This document shows, in pieces, positions 25,968-36,330 of a stretch of DNA of 64,000 bases. The notes under the pieces are model-generated. The model had not been told where the DNA came from, did no database searches, and was given only the letters and a program-made list of their open reading frames with translations. Each line of letters starts with the position of its first letter. Positions within the stretch are counted from its first letter, which is position 1. The translations under genes were made by a program, and so were the position numbers. Source of the stretch: Candidatus Viadribacter manganicus (GTDB lineage: Bacteria > Pseudomonadota > Alphaproteobacteria > Caulobacterales > Aquidulcibacteraceae); contig NZ_CP013244.1 in the NCBI RefSeq assembly GCF_001679665.1, positions 1,302,001 to 1,366,000 of the forward strand, read 5' to 3'.

Positions 25968-26524
25968 CAAAAGAGCTCCACCGAGCCGGCCGCATCATTG
26001 ACCGGCGCTGGGCTGCGCCGGCGTTCGGCTGAGAACGCTTCAACATGCGTCGAGGCCAACAGCATCTGACCTGCACGCCCGCTGGTTGGCCAAAACCGCA
26101 CGCGGCGCGCCTGGGCGCCGCCTAAGCTTTGCGCGGTGCAGGCAATGCGCTCCATGCTCAAAAACCGGAGGGCAAATTCTGCATTCTTTTGACCGACATC
26201 GGAAAGATTATGAACAACATGCGCGCCGCCAAAAAGCTTGGCTTGTAAACGCGTGCGCTGAGCTCCCTGTTGCAAAAGCCCGTTGATCAAAAGCTCCATG
26301 GCGTTGACGCCATATTTCATTTCTTCGCCAACGCCCTCTTCCTCGCCCGGCAACAGAAAATGGTTCATGCCGCCGACTTCGGCGATGGGGTCCCAAAGAC
26401 AGGTGGCGACGCACGATCCTAAAATCGTCGTCAACATCACCTGCGGATCGCGCACGATCATGTATTCGCCTTGCACGACATGAATGACGCGCTGGCGCGA
26501 AGTGGAAGAAGCAGCGCTTGTCAT
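25967..26524 (-). CDS. cheD: Chemoreceptor glutamine deamidase CheD
   Basis: A 185-residue CheD. It deamidates specific glutamines on chemoreceptors and modulates CheC/CheA signalling in other species. The catalytic Cys and His appear in LGSCVATCLWD and GGMNHFLLP, and KLFGGAHVV is the family's third conserved block. ATG 26524 overlaps the stop of the second cheY gene by four bases. Its likely target is the receptor encoded at the start of this operon. Confidence 0.92.
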   Translation of the reverse strand: MTSAASSTSRQRVIHVVQGEYMIVRDPQVMLTTILGSCVATCLWDPIAEVGGMNHFLLPGEEEGVGEEMKYGVNAMELLINGLLQQGAQRTRLQAKLFGGAHVVHNLSDVGQKNAEFALRFLSMERIACTAQSLGGAQARRVRFWPTSGRAGQMLLASTHVEAFSAERRRSPAPVNDAAGSVELF

Positions 26525-26910
26525 GTCAAAGGCCCAAACACTTCTTCGATCTTCTGGCGAAGCTGGGCCGGCGAAAACGGCTTGGTGATGTAATTGTTGA
26601 CGCCAAATTGCTGGGCTCTTTGCACCAGATCTTTGTCGGCCCGACCGGTCAGCATGATGAAGGCGGATTTTTTTGTCGCCTCATGTGCGCGCACAGCGCG
26701 CAAGAACCCCAAACCGTCAAGCTTGGGCATATTAAAATCCGAGATCACAAGGTGCGAGGGACGCACCATCAAGGATTTGAAACCCTCTTCGCCATCGGCG
26801 GCGTCTTCGATGTCGCGAAAGCCGATCTCCTGCAGCGCTGAGCGAATGAGCGCCCGCATCGTCATTTGATCGTCGACAACCAGGACCTTGATTTGAGTGG
26901 CCGCAGGCAT
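26521..26910 (-). CDS. cheY: Chemotaxis response regulator CheY (second copy)
   Basis: A 129-residue single-domain receiver. VLVVDDQMTMRALIRSAL gives the acidic pair, VISDFNMPKLDGLGF the phospho-acceptor Asp, IMLTGRA the Thr, and ITKPFSP the Lys. No output domain is present, so it acts by binding the flagellar switch or serving as a phosphate sink. ATG 26910 lies 2 bases from the cheB stop, with GGAG inside the cheB end. Confidence 0.92.
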   Translation of the reverse strand: MPAATQIKVLVVDDQMTMRALIRSALQEIGFRDIEDAADGEEGFKSLMVRPSHLVISDFNMPKLDGLGFLRAVRAHEATKKSAFIMLTGRADKDLVQRAQQFGVNNYITKPFSPAQLRQKIEEVFGPLT

Positions 26911-26911
26911 C

Positions 26912-27931
26912 TTAAGCCGCTCCCTTGAGTTCAAGCGCGCAAAGATCGAGCGCCGCTGGACCAATGGCGCCAAGCGGCAATTGACGCTCGACAGCGCCAA
27001 GCTCGAACGCCGCGCGCGGCATGCCATAAACAACGCTGGTTGCTTCATTCTGGCCGATCGTGGCCGCGCCCGCTTCGCGCATCGCCTTTAAACCTTTTGC
27101 CCCGTCAGCGCCCATGCCGGTCAAAATCACACCGACGGCGCGCTTGCCAAATTGCGCGCACACAGAAGCGAAAAGAACATCGACCGATGGTCGGTGACCA
27201 TTGACCGGACCTGCCTCAACTAACCGACAGCGCGGATTGGCGCCGCCGACCGCTTCAAGGTGCGCTGCCCCGCCAGGGGCCAAATAGACATGGCCAGGCA
27301 AGATCGGCGCGCCATCAACCGCTTCACGCACCTGCGGGGCGCACAACCGATCAAGCCGGGCGGCGAAACTTGTGGTGAAGCTTGCCGGCATGTGTTGGGT
27401 GATAAGCGTTGGCGGGCAATTTTCCGGAAAGCTCGAGAGCATCGTCAGCAAGGCTTCAACCCCGCCGGTTGATGAGCCGATGGCTAAAATACGCGATGAA
27501 GGGCGATATCCGTTCGGTCGCTTGGGCGCCTGGGCCACATGATCGCCGAGCGGGCGCACCCGCGCCCGCGCTGCAGCTTTGACCTTTTCACAAAGATCGT
27601 GGAAATCAGGCTTGCCGACACAATCAACCGCGCCAATTTCAAGCGCCTGGATCGAGATCGCAGCGCCCTGCTGGGTCAAAGTCGAGACCATGATCACCGG
27701 CGTTGGCCGCAGCCGCATGATCTTTTCAAGAAACTCGATGCCGCTCATGTGCGGCATCTCAACATCCAGCGTCACCACGTCTGGATTGAGCTCTTTGATC
27801 GCCTGACGTGCTTCAAGCGGGTCACCTGCCTCACCGACAACAAGGATTTCGCTGTCCTTCGACAAGACGCGCCGGATGAGGCCACGGATCGTGGCAGAAT
27901 CATCAACGATAAGCACACGCACCGCACTCAT
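26912..27931 (-). CDS. cheB: Protein-glutamate methylesterase CheB
   Basis: A 339-residue two-domain enzyme. The N-terminal receiver has [14 protein letters not shown] and [13 protein letters not shown]. The C-terminal esterase shows the catalytic Ser in [11 protein letters not shown], His in ITQHMPASF and Asp in [11 protein letters not shown]. It removes methyl groups from receptors when phosphorylated by CheA, opposing CheR. The start overlaps the cheR stop by four bases. Confidence 0.96.
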   Translation of the reverse strand: MSAVRVLIVDDSATIRGLIRRVLSKDSEILVVGEAGDPLEARQAIKELNPDVVTLDVEMPHMSGIEFLEKIMRLRPTPVIMVSTLTQQGAAISIQALEIGAVDCVGKPDFHDLCEKVKAAARARVRPLGDHVAQAPKRPNGYRPSSRILAIGSSTGGVEALLTMLSSFPENCPPTLITQHMPASFTTSFAARLDRLCAPQVREAVDGAPILPGHVYLAPGGAAHLEAVGGANPRCRLVEAGPVNGHRPSVDVLFASVCAQFGKRAVGVILTGMGADGAKGLKAMREAGAATIGQNEATSVVYGMPRAAFELGAVERQLPLGAIGPAALDLCALELKGAA

Positions 27932-28797
27932 GGGCGCGCTCCGGCCAACTTATAAATTGTAAGACCGGCGCTTTCAAAACCCGGGACATCAATGCGCTCG
28001 GAATGGCCGATATAAACTCGTCCATCCTCGTGAAGCGAAGATTTGAACCGGTTCCACAAGAAGGCTTGGGTGGCGTCCTCAAAATAGATGACGACGTTGC
28101 GGCAGAATATGACGTCAAAGCGACCCTTCATCGGCCAATCGCCAATGAGATTGAGTTCTTTAAAACGCACCAAAGCGCGCGCCTCATCACTGATGCGCCA
28201 AGATTGGCCGTCGCCTTGGCGCTCAAACCAACGCTCGCGCATATTGGCGCCGATCGGCGATATCGCCTCGGTTGAATAAATCCCGGCCCGCCCGCGCGCG
28301 ACCACGTTAGGATCAATGTCGGTTGCAAGGATGCGCACATCGTAGCGGCCAAGCTCGGGCGCCAGCGCCAAAAGTGTGAGCGCCATCGAATAAGGTTCTT
28401 CGCCGCTTGAGCAGGCCGCTGACCAGAGCCGCACCCGGGCGCCGGCTTTGGCCGCCGCCACAAGACGCGGGCCAATCTCGGTCCTTAAATGTTCAAAATG
28501 ATGCGGCTCGCGGAAAAAGCGCGTCACATTGGTGGTGAGCGCTGCGATCATTTCATGGCTTTCGCGCGCGCCCTCTTCAGATTGGATGAAGCTGCAATAC
28601 TCATCAAAGCTCGCCAAGCCGAGCTTGCGCAAGCGCTTGGCCAGACGCGAATAGACCAAAGTGGCTTTACCGGGCGAGAGTGAAATGCCCGAGACTTCAC
28701 GCAGATGGCCTGCGATCTGCTCGAAGTTGCGAGCCGTGAGCTTGTACTCGCCTTCAATCAGCGAGCTTTTGCGTGAGGAATGCGCTAAAGCGGTCAT
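27928..28797 (-). CDS. cheR: Chemoreceptor methyltransferase CheR
   Basis: A 289-residue S-adenosylmethionine-dependent methyltransferase that methylates receptor glutamates. The N-terminal helical domain is followed by [14 protein letters not shown] and the SAM-binding block [18 protein letters not shown], then LATDID and [11 protein letters not shown]. The stop overlaps the cheB start and the start overlaps the cheW stop. The receptor encoded upstream ends in a WQEF pentapeptide-like tail, which could dock CheR. Confidence 0.96.
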   Translation of the reverse strand: MTALAHSSRKSSLIEGEYKLTARNFEQIAGHLREVSGISLSPGKATLVYSRLAKRLRKLGLASFDEYCSFIQSEEGARESHEMIAALTTNVTRFFREPHHFEHLRTEIGPRLVAAAKAGARVRLWSAACSSGEEPYSMALTLLALAPELGRYDVRILATDIDPNVVARGRAGIYSTEAISPIGANMRERWFERQGDGQSWRISDEARALVRFKELNLIGDWPMKGRFDVIFCRNVVIYFEDATQAFLWNRFKSSLHEDGRVYIGHSERIDVPGFESAGLTIYKLAGARP

Positions 28798-29258
28798 GCT
28801 GCGCTCGCGAGCTCTTCGGCCGGCAAGATGTCATCAAGCGCGATCCAAGAACTCATCCGCCCATCTTGGGTGATGATGCCTTGCACAAATCTCGAGACCG
28901 TGTCGCAACCGACATTCGGCGTTGGCTGCACCGAAGCGCGCTCAGTCGCCAAAATCTCCGACACCGCATCGACCAAAAGTCCGACAAGACGCGTGCCGAT
29001 GTGCACCACGATGATGACGCTGCGCGCATCAGGCGCGGCCGCGCCCAGACCCAATCTTGCTTTCAAATCCAAAATCGGCAGCACCGCGCCGCGCAGATTG
29101 ATGACCCCGCGCACGAAAGGCGGCGAATGGGGCAAAGATGTCGCCGGCGTCCAGCCGCGAATTTCACGCACCGCCATGATGTCGAGGCAATATTCTTGCT
29201 CACCGACGCGGAACGAAATCAGCTCCAGCATATCGCTTCCCAGATCCATATTGCTCAT
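28794..29258 (-). CDS. cheW: Chemotaxis coupling protein CheW
   Basis: A 154-residue SH3-like adaptor that links receptors to CheA. Conserved blocks are [40 protein letters not shown] and [12 protein letters not shown] 29258 is preferred since an earlier ATG lies inside the end of cheA. The gene starts 4 bp after the cheA stop and ends overlapping cheR. Confidence 0.94.
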   Translation of the reverse strand: MSNMDLGSDMLELISFRVGEQEYCLDIMAVREIRGWTPATSLPHSPPFVRGVINLRGAVLPILDLKARLGLGAAAPDARSVIIVVHIGTRLVGLLVDAVSEILATERASVQPTPNVGCDTVSRFVQGIITQDGRMSSWIALDDILPAEELASAA

Positions 29259-29262
29259 CCGA

Positions 29263-31458
29263 TCAACTCGCTTTGGCCAAATTTGCATGACGCTCAATCA
29301 GGCGCTTTTCGACCAGAGCCTCAACATCAACGATGAGCGCAACGCTGCCATCGCCAAGAATGGTGGCCGCTGCAATGCCGCTGATGCGCTGATAATTGGC
29401 CTCAAGACTTTTGATCACCACTTGGCGCTGGCCTTGAATATTGTCGGCAACGAGCGCGGCTCGGCCGATGCCTTCGCATTCAACCAAGAGCACAACCCCC
29501 TCGCAGGCAAAGATCGGCGTCGTGCGCAAGCCGAGCGCAACGCCAATATCAATGAGCGGCACGTGCGCGCCGCGCACCGCCAGCACCGCGCCAGTTGGGC
29601 CGAGCGCACGCACGTCCTCGGGCTTGGGACGCAAGGTCTCAACGATCGCCGTCAACGGCGCGACCAAGGTTTGATCGCCGGCCGTGATCACCATGCCGTC
29701 CAGCACCGCCAAAGTGAGCGGCAGCGATAAAGTAAAGGTCGAGCCCTTGCCGGGAACCGAGCTTATCGAAATGCGCCCGCCCAAGGCCTGGATCGAGCGC
29801 TTGACCACATCCATGCCAACGCCGCGACCGGATATGTTCGAGACCGCCGAGGCGGTCGAAAAACCAGGCAAGAAGATCAAATTGTCGATTTCATCATCGG
29901 ACAAATTAGCGTCAGCCGCGATCAGGCCTCGGTTGACCGCAAGTTCTCGCACACGCGTGCGATTAATGCCTTTGCCGTCATCTGAAACTTCAATGACGAT
30001 GCGTCCTGAACGATGCTGGGCGCTTAGGCGCACAATGCCTTCGCCGGGCTTGCCGGCCGCGAGCCGCTCGGCCGGCGTTTCAACGCCGTGATCGATCGCA
30101 TTGCGCAACATGTGGGTGATTGGATCTGAAAGGCGCTCGATAATGGTCTTGTCGACTTCAGTCGCCTCGCCTTCCATCACCAGACGGATTTCTTTGCCGG
30201 TCGAACTTGCAACCTCGCGCGCCAGACGCGGCATGCGTTGAAACACCGATTTCACGGGCTGGGCACGGATCGCCATGACGCAATCTTGAATCTCGCGCGT
30301 CAGCTGCTCGAGTTCATCCAAGCCGATCGAGACATGCGAGCGGCCGCTGGCGTCTTGTTCTGCAACGCGCTGGGCCAGCATCGCCTGATTGACGACAAGC
30401 TCGCCAACAAGATCGATGAGCCGGTCAACACGCGCCAGATCAACCCGGATGGTGGCGCCGGTCTGGGCGCTTTGGGGAACGTTGCGGCCGCTTGCATCGG
30501 CGGGCGCTGCCTTCTCCTCGGCCTCTGCCATAATCGCCGCGCTTGAGTCTAAGCTCTTAGACAAAGCAGGCAAGTCGGGCCCGATCGACTTGTCTTGGGC
30601 GCTCAATGCAAGCTCTGCGATTGGCGCAGCGCCATAGGTTTGGGCGCCCGCATTCGCGCCTTGGTCTAGGCTCGAAGCACGCGAGAGTTCGATCGGGCAA
30701 TCATCGCCGACAAAATCAAACACCTCACGGATGGCCTCTTCACTGAGATGGCTCGCCAAGTCGACGATCCAGAAAAGCGCTGGCGCTTCTGGATCCATAT
30801 CCTCAAACGAAAACCCGTCATTGGCGCAACATGTGACGTTGATCTCGCCAAGGCGCGCAAGCTCGCGCAAAAACAAAACCGCATCATGGCCCTTGGCGTA
30901 CATCGCTGCATGCGGGCGCATGCAAAGCCGCCATTGCGCCGGCGCCGCAGCTTCCGCCAGCGGCTCAAGATCGACGCCCACCGGCTCATCAAAACTGAAC
31001 TTTACCGGCGCAAATCCCCATTCATCGACGCCGGCTGCCGGCGCTGGCTCAACGTGTGCAGAAGACTTGCCTTCGAGCGCGGTCAATGCCGCCAGCTCTT
31101 GCGACATCGTCTGCGTACGCGCCTCATCGATCGCGCCTTGCCCCTTTGCCGCAAGCACATGATCGGCAAGGATGTCAGAGGCGCGCAGCATCGTCTTGAT
31201 GACGTCAGGGTTGGGCTCGAGCGCGCCCGATCGCATGGCGTCAAGCGCGGTCTCAAAGACATGCGCAAACTCAACCATGGCCTCATAGCCAAAGGCGCCG
31301 GCGCCGCCCTTGACCGAGTGCACGGCGCGAAACACCGCATTGATGGTCTCATTGTCGCCGCCGCCGCCGGCAAGCGCCAACAAGCCCTCTTCAAGGCTCG
31401 CTAAAAGCTCGTCGCACTCTTGAAAATAAGTGGCGCGGATCGCATCAAGCGGGTCCAT
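29263..31458 (-). CDS. cheA: Chemotaxis histidine kinase CheA
   Basis: A 731-residue kinase. The P1 domain has the phospho-acceptor His47 in [14 protein letters not shown] variable linker of about 200 residues follows, then P3 dimerisation ([20 protein letters not shown]), P4 ATPase with [19 protein letters not shown] and GRGVGMDVV, and the P5 CheW-like domain ([13 protein letters not shown] to the end). It passes phosphate to the CheY proteins and CheB. It sits 12 bp after the first cheY gene. Confidence 0.96.
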   Translation of the reverse strand: MDPLDAIRATYFQECDELLASLEEGLLALAGGGGDNETINAVFRAVHSVKGGAGAFGYEAMVEFAHVFETALDAMRSGALEPNPDVIKTMLRASDILADHVLAAKGQGAIDEARTQTMSQELAALTALEGKSSAHVEPAPAAGVDEWGFAPVKFSFDEPVGVDLEPLAEAAAPAQWRLCMRPHAAMYAKGHDAVLFLRELARLGEINVTCCANDGFSFEDMDPEAPALFWIVDLASHLSEEAIREVFDFVGDDCPIELSRASSLDQGANAGAQTYGAAPIAELALSAQDKSIGPDLPALSKSLDSSAAIMAEAEEKAAPADASGRNVPQSAQTGATIRVDLARVDRLIDLVGELVVNQAMLAQRVAEQDASGRSHVSIGLDELEQLTREIQDCVMAIRAQPVKSVFQRMPRLAREVASSTGKEIRLVMEGEATEVDKTIIERLSDPITHMLRNAIDHGVETPAERLAAGKPGEGIVRLSAQHRSGRIVIEVSDDGKGINRTRVRELAVNRGLIAADANLSDDEIDNLIFLPGFSTASAVSNISGRGVGMDVVKRSIQALGGRISISSVPGKGSTFTLSLPLTLAVLDGMVITAGDQTLVAPLTAIVETLRPKPEDVRALGPTGAVLAVRGAHVPLIDIGVALGLRTTPIFACEGVVLLVECEGIGRAALVADNIQGQRQVVIKSLEANYQRISGIAAATILGDGSVALIVDVEALVEKRLIERHANLAKAS

Positions 31459-31470
31459 AATATCGATCCC

Positions 31471-31836
31471 TTAAGCCGAAACCCGCCGGATGACGTCGAT
31501 CAAGGTGTCGGCTTTGAAGGGCTTGACGATCCAGCCGGTCGCGCCCGCATCACGCGCCCGCGCCTTCTTTTCAGCGCTGCTTTCCGTCGACAAGACGATG
31601 ATTGGCGTTGCCCGATAAGTATCGTCGCGGCGCACGCCTTCGATAAAGCCATAGCCGTCAAGATTGGGCATGTTGATGTCGGTGATGATGACATCAGGAC
31701 GCGCATCGGTGAGCGCGCGCAGACCATCTTGGCCGTCTTCGGCCTGGACCACGTTGAAGCCGGCGCCGTTCAGCACCATCAGCAACATTTCGCGCATCAT
31801 GCGCGAATCATCGACCGTCAGTATCGTCTTCGTCAT
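31471..31836 (-). CDS. cheY: Chemotaxis response regulator CheY (first copy)
   Basis: A 121-residue receiver domain with ILTVDDSRMMREML, VIITDINMPNLDGYGF, IVLSTESS and WIVKPFKADTL, the full set of Asp pair, phospho-acceptor Asp, Ser/Thr and Lys. The start at 31836 overlaps the stop of the STAS gene by one base (TGATG). It is probably the main phospho-acceptor from CheA for switch control. Confidence 0.93.
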   Translation of the reverse strand: MTKTILTVDDSRMMREMLLMVLNGAGFNVVQAEDGQDGLRALTDARPDVIITDINMPNLDGYGFIEGVRRDDTYRATPIIVLSTESSAEKKARARDAGATGWIVKPFKADTLIDVIRRVSA

Positions 31837-32105
31837 CACGCAGCCTCGCGCCAAAGAAGTTCGCTGCACGCCATAAGAGTGGCGCTCTCACTAAAAGCCG
31901 CGGACGGATCAACCACCGACCAGGCAAGGCCATCCCGCTTCCAGCTTTGCTGCGCCGCCAATAGGATCTGCACGCAAAGCCCGCCCATGCGCTCGACACA
32001 GCTTGCATCGATCACAAGCTCTTGGCCTTTAAAGCTCGCAAGTTCGGCATAAAGCGGCGCAGCGGCGCGAAGATCCAGCACCGGGCCAAGTTCAACACGC
32101 GCCAT
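31836..32105 (-). CDS. cheX: STAS-domain protein, CheX position
   Basis: An 89-residue STAS-domain protein (LDLRAAAPLYAELASFKGQ, then LVIDASCVERMGGLCVQILL). STAS domains mediate protein contacts and are often regulated by phosphorylation. In the Caulobacter-type cluster the gene between the receptor and first cheY is cheX, which is not the CheX phosphatase of other bacteria. Start and stop each overlap the neighbours by one base (TAATG and TGATG). Confidence 0.8.
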   Translation of the reverse strand: MARVELGPVLDLRAAAPLYAELASFKGQELVIDASCVERMGGLCVQILLAAQQSWKRDGLAWSVVDPSAAFSESATLMACSELLWREAA

Positions 32106-34228
32106 TAGAATTCCTGCCAATCATCATCGCCCTTGAGCGCAGCGCCGCCATGGCTGGCAAATTGCGCCACGCGCTGGCGTTGTTGCAGCACCGCTGGACG
32201 CGCTGGCGTTTTGGTCTTGGAAACGCTTGGCGCTGGCCCCGCCCCGACTTGGAAGCGCGAGATCAATCCAACCAACTCTTCGGCTTCTTGGGTCAATGAA
32301 TGGCTGGCGGCGGTCGATTGTTCGACCATCGCCGCGTTCTGCTGGGTGACCTGATCCATCTGATTGATGGCGGTGTTGACCTGGGCCAAGGCGGTGGCTT
32401 GCTCTTGGGCAGAAGCTGCAATCTCAGAGACAAGACCATTGATCTCGTTCACCTTGAAGACGATCTCGCCCAAGGCTTTGCCGGCCTCACCGACAAGCTC
32501 AACGCCGGTCTCGACATGTTGCGAGCTTGCCGAAATGAGATCTTTGATCTCCTTGGCGGCATTGGAAGATCGTTGCGCCAAGGCGCGCACTTCTGAGGCG
32601 ACGACGGCAAAGCCGCGCCCGGCATCTCCGGCCCGCGCCGCCTCAACACCAGCATTGAGCGCCAGCAAATTGGTCTGGAAGGCGATCTCATCGATAACGC
32701 CGATGATCTGCGAGATCTGCTTTGAAGACTTTTCAATCTCGGCCATTGCCGCGACCGTCTGCTGAACAACTTGGCCTGAAGCCTCAGCATTCGAGCGCGT
32801 CGTCGCCACCACCTGATTGGCTTGCTTGGAGCCTTCAGCCGTCTTGCGCACGGTTGCTGTGATTTCATCAAGCGCGGCAGCCGTCTCTTCCAAGCTTGCC
32901 GCCTGCTGCTCAGTACGACGTGACAAATCATCAGAGGCCTGGCCGATTTCACCGGCGCCGCTTCTGATGCCGCCGGCATTGACGACAATGGTCTTCATCG
33001 CCTCTTGAAGCTTGCCGATTGCATCGTTGAAATCGGTCTGAAGCTTGCGATAGGCGCCTGGCACTTCGCCCGAAAGGCGGAAGGTCAAATCGCCATTCGA
33101 CAAGCGCGCCAGCGCCTCACCGAAGGTATCCACCACAAGCGCCTCGGCCTCGCGTTGGGCAGCTTGCGTCGCCTCGATGCGCGCTGCATCGGCTTGGGTC
33201 TTATCGCGCTCGCGCTGTTCTGCATCGCGCTTGCGCTGCAACAGGCCTTCTTTGAATTTGGCCAGGGTCGCCGCAACTTTGCCGGTCTCATGGAGATCAG
33301 AGGTATAAGGAATAACGGCGTCATCATTGCCGCTATTGAGCTCATCCATAGCAACGCCAAGATCGCGGAAGCGTCGTCCAAGTCCGGTTGAGACCATGTA
33401 AGCTATGGCGCCTGCGGCGCTCATCGTCAGGCCAACAAGCGCAAGCTGCATCCAAAGCTGCAGCCAAAGCCCATCGATGCGACGCGCGAGCAAAGCGTCA
33501 AGATCGGCGGCTGCCGCGGTCCAAACCTCGCCAGTCACGCGCGGAAAGTTCTCTTCGGTGCTCGATGAAGCAATCGAGGTTGAACCACGAATAGCGCTGC
33601 GCTCTTCGGCGACCATTTCAAGGCCTGCGCGGCGCAGTTCATCTTGCGCGCGGGCAAGCGCCGCAGAAATAACGCCCGCTTCGTCAGCTTCAATGGCGCG
33701 CCCAAGAGCTGCGGCCGCGTCATTGCTCACGGCCTCAAGGCCGGCCAATGCATGATACAATTGATAAGGACGTTCTGGATCGCCGCTGGCTTCAACGGCC
33801 GCGTCAACGAGGCCCTCTTCTACGATCATCCGCGGAATGCGCACCGAAATGGCGTCCTGCAGATTGTAGCTTGCAAGTTCAGGATCCAAAGTGAGGTTGG
33901 ATCCATCGGCGACCGCCGCCATCAAGGCCAAAGCCGCTTGATCGCGCTCAAGTTCGCCTTCGGCGCCGGCAAACGCGTTATATTCATCGGCCGCGCCAAA
34001 GCGCTCATTCAACGCTGCATTGGCGGGGTTAACATTGCCCGAACGCCAGGCTGCAAAAATCTCTTCCAGATAACGCGCGCCGTCGCGCTCTTTTTCAGAA
34101 AAGTTGATCTGATGCAAAGCGGTCGTCGTCAGCGCCGCAACGCCGACGCCGGTCGCAGCCACAAACAGCGCTGACATGATCGAAAGGCGAGCGCCAATCG
34201 ACAAGTGCGAATTGAGTTTCTTCAACAT
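32105..34228 (-). CDS. Methyl-accepting chemotaxis protein
   Basis: A 707-residue receptor. One membrane helix lies near 15-37 and a second near 265-290, enclosing a periplasmic sensor domain of about 225 residues. A HAMP-like region follows, then the signalling hairpin tip with [20 protein letters not shown]. The C-terminus DDDWQEF resembles the pentapeptide that tethers CheR and CheB. It is the first gene of the operon; the intergenic space at 34229-34373 should hold the operon promoter. The ligand is not predictable. Confidence 0.94.
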   Translation of the reverse strand: MLKKLNSHLSIGARLSIMSALFVAATGVGVAALTTTALHQINFSEKERDGARYLEEIFAAWRSGNVNPANAALNERFGAADEYNAFAGAEGELERDQAALALMAAVADGSNLTLDPELASYNLQDAISVRIPRMIVEEGLVDAAVEASGDPERPYQLYHALAGLEAVSNDAAAALGRAIEADEAGVISAALARAQDELRRAGLEMVAEERSAIRGSTSIASSSTEENFPRVTGEVWTAAAADLDALLARRIDGLWLQLWMQLALVGLTMSAAGAIAYMVSTGLGRRFRDLGVAMDELNSGNDDAVIPYTSDLHETGKVAATLAKFKEGLLQRKRDAEQRERDKTQADAARIEATQAAQREAEALVVDTFGEALARLSNGDLTFRLSGEVPGAYRKLQTDFNDAIGKLQEAMKTIVVNAGGIRSGAGEIGQASDDLSRRTEQQAASLEETAAALDEITATVRKTAEGSKQANQVVATTRSNAEASGQVVQQTVAAMAEIEKSSKQISQIIGVIDEIAFQTNLLALNAGVEAARAGDAGRGFAVVASEVRALAQRSSNAAKEIKDLISASSQHVETGVELVGEAGKALGEIVFKVNEINGLVSEIAASAQEQATALAQVNTAINQMDQVTQQNAAMVEQSTAASHSLTQEAEELVGLISRFQVGAGPAPSVSKTKTPARPAVLQQRQRVAQFASHGGAALKGDDDWQEF

Positions 34229-34373
34229 GCTTTGTCCTCTGGATGGCGGTGCAAGCGCCGGCGGTTTATGGGTTTAAAAGCAGAGCTAGGACCGGCGCAG
34301 ACGCCAAGTTCCAAGCCGAAGCATCGAGCCTGCTCGATCGGCGAGACATCGGTCCGAAGAAGAGCGGCGCCCA

Positions 34374-35615
34374 TCAAAAGGCCGCCGAAAAACGAAGCGT
34401 CGTCACCACCACATCGTCGCGATCGCGCGCACCGCCCGGCTGATGAATGAATTGAATATCGGGCTGGATCGTGAGGTGACCGATGGTGTCGGCGTAGGTC
34501 ACTTCAAGAGCTGATTCCGCATCAGCGCTGAGCGCGCCAAGATCGCGCTCATTGGCTTGATATTTAGCGCTGAGATAGCCTTGATTGACCCCGATCGAGA
34601 TGACGCTGGCGGGGCGATTGTCCCAAACCTCCTGGACAACCAAGCCCGCCTGCCAACCGCCGTCAAAAGGCGTCGTATCGCCCTCGGAGGCGCCGACGCG
34701 CAAAAATCCGCTGAGCGCGCGCGGCGCTCCGGCCTCGCCGATGAGCAAACGCTCAAGCGTGATGTAGGCGCCATAAGCGCGCCGACGCTGAGGGTCGCCG
34801 GCAAGATTGAGATCACGGATATCGTCTTGGCGATCACTATAGGCCCAGGCCCCGAGATTGATGTGGGTGGACCCAAGCCAACTCCATTCGCCAATGATCA
34901 AGGCGCCGGCGTCAAACGATGTGTCGACGCCGCCTGGATCGCCCAAGACGCCGGCAGCGGCGTTCAAAACCGCGAGCTTGATTTGGCTTTGCGCTGAAAG
35001 TTCAAATGCAGCGCGCACAGCAAGCGCCGTCGAGGGAAAGATCGATGGACCGTTCGCACCGGTCGCGGCCAGTTCAGAGCCAATGCCAAAGGCCGGCGCG
35101 ATCAGAAGAGCGGCGCTCTCATTGGAATAAAATTCGCTGTTGAGATCATAAAGCCCAGCGCGCAGGCTGAGCGGGCCAAAGCCGCGCTCAATCCACAATT
35201 CGTATAATCTGGCGCTTTGACGCGCGACTTCGATATTGTCGACGCCCTGCAGCGTCGCGATCTCATCATTGGGCGCGTCGCCGGAATTGTTGAGCGCGTG
35301 AACAAAGATGGTCGTGTCTTGCCAGCCCGTCAGGCGCGCCATGTCAAAGCGCAGCGACACATCCAAATTATCGAGCACATAGGCGTCGCGCCGAGCCCCC
35401 GCGACCGGCGCGACTACATCTAGAGTGTATTCAAAAGCCGCTTCCACGCCGGCTGGCGCCGTCGCCTCGGCGCGCGCTTCGAAGGGCGCAGCAACGGCAA
35501 CAAAACCCACAAGCGCGCAAAGGCGATGGCGTCGTCTGATCGACGGCTGTGATCCAAGATCATCTCGCCCGCCGCCGTCCGGCGTTGGTCTGTTTGCTGT
35601 CCCTGCACTGCGCAT
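34374..35615 (-). CDS. OprB-like carbohydrate porin
   Basis: About 413 residues: a basic lead and signal peptide (LCALVGFVAVAAPFEARAEA), then a beta-strand-rich outer-membrane barrel with FGPLSLRAGLYDLNSEF, GLVVQEVW and a C-terminal strand ending in Phe (TLRFSAAF). The pattern fits OprB-type carbohydrate-selective porins. The exact start is uncertain (ATG 35615 or TTG 35630; the signal peptide may start later). It lies upstream of the chemotaxis operon in the same direction, separated by 145 bp. A palindrome at 35714-35732 may control it. Confidence 0.75.
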   Translation of the reverse strand: MRSAGTANRPTPDGGGRDDLGSQPSIRRRHRLCALVGFVAVAAPFEARAEATAPAGVEAAFEYTLDVVAPVAGARRDAYVLDNLDVSLRFDMARLTGWQDTTIFVHALNNSGDAPNDEIATLQGVDNIEVARQSARLYELWIERGFGPLSLRAGLYDLNSEFYSNESAALLIAPAFGIGSELAATGANGPSIFPSTALAVRAAFELSAQSQIKLAVLNAAAGVLGDPGGVDTSFDAGALIIGEWSWLGSTHINLGAWAYSDRQDDIRDLNLAGDPQRRRAYGAYITLERLLIGEAGAPRALSGFLRVGASEGDTTPFDGGWQAGLVVQEVWDNRPASVISIGVNQGYLSAKYQANERDLGALSADAESALEVTYADTIGHLTIQPDIQFIHQPGGARDRDDVVVTTLRFSAAF

Positions 35616-35713
35616 AAAGCGGCTCGCCAATCACAAGATCTCGACGTCGCGCGTCGATGCCTTGCATTTTGCCGAGCCCAGTTAATGGGCGGTTTTTGAG
35701 TGACTTTTCTCAA

Positions 35714-35732
35714 TGACAAATATCATTTGTCA
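35714..35732. promoter_or_regulatory. Palindrome upstream of the porin gene
   Basis: TGACAAAT and ATTTGTCA are perfect 8-bp arms around ATC, about 100 bp upstream of the porin start and about 145 bp before the divergent receiver gene. A second short inverted repeat (ACCCA-AAA-TGGGT) follows. This looks like a dimeric repressor or activator site; the regulator is not known. Confidence 0.45.
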
Positions 35733-35875
35733 CAACCCAAAATGGGTCGCGCGATATGGCTGAAGGCCACAAACCCTGCGTCATCGTCCCCAGCGGAAGC
35801 GACGCGCCCAACCCCAGCTCACGCCTGAGATCACATTAACCACATGCGAACGCTTCGCTGACATAAAGTCAGCTC

Positions 35876-36274
35876 ATGCAAATCCTGGTTGCAAAAGCCG
35901 ATGAGCTAACCGGACGAGCACTTTGCGCTGCATTAGAGACACAAGGTGTTTGGTGCAGGTTAGCCCTTGGCGGCGCCGGCATGATCGCAGCCTTGCAAAG
36001 CGAAAAGTTTGACGGCGTCGTCTTTGATCTGCTGATGCACGAAATCAGCGGCGATGAGGCCTGGCGCCTCGCAGAAGAAATGTTTGAGACCCTGCCCCCG
36101 GCCGTGGCGCTGTCACAAACACCGGTCAGAGACATACCTCTTCTGTGCACACGGCTTAAGATTGGCGACTGCATCAATGCGGCCGCGTCAGCCGAACAGA
36201 TCTTAGAGCGTCTCATTAGCGTCCAGGCGCGCAATGGCGCGTTTGAGGCCCCCTCCTCGCGCGCAAGCGCTTAG
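35876..36274 (+). CDS. Degenerate receiver-domain protein
   Basis: A 132-residue protein with the alternating strand/helix pattern of a receiver (MQILVAKADELTGRAL, then KFDGVVFDLLMHEISG). The phospho-acceptor Asp in VVFDLL is present. The acidic pair after strand one is reduced to a single Asp, and the conserved Lys-Pro near the C-terminus is missing. It may therefore act without phosphorylation or be a pseudo-receiver. It stands next to the porin and chemotaxis region but is read in the opposite direction. Confidence 0.6.
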   Translation: MQILVAKADELTGRALCAALETQGVWCRLALGGAGMIAALQSEKFDGVVFDLLMHEISGDEAWRLAEEMFETLPPAVALSQTPVRDIPLLCTRLKIGDCINAAASAEQILERLISVQARNGAFEAPSSRASA

Positions 36275-36330
36275 GCAACGGCGCAAGCCACGTCACTCGC
36301 GCCCGTCAGCTAAGGCCAAATTGTGCAGCT

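Noticed and set aside
29263-31404. Long plus-strand frames opposite cheA
   Set aside because: CheA domains are complete on the minus strand; the opposite frames are shadows without motifs.
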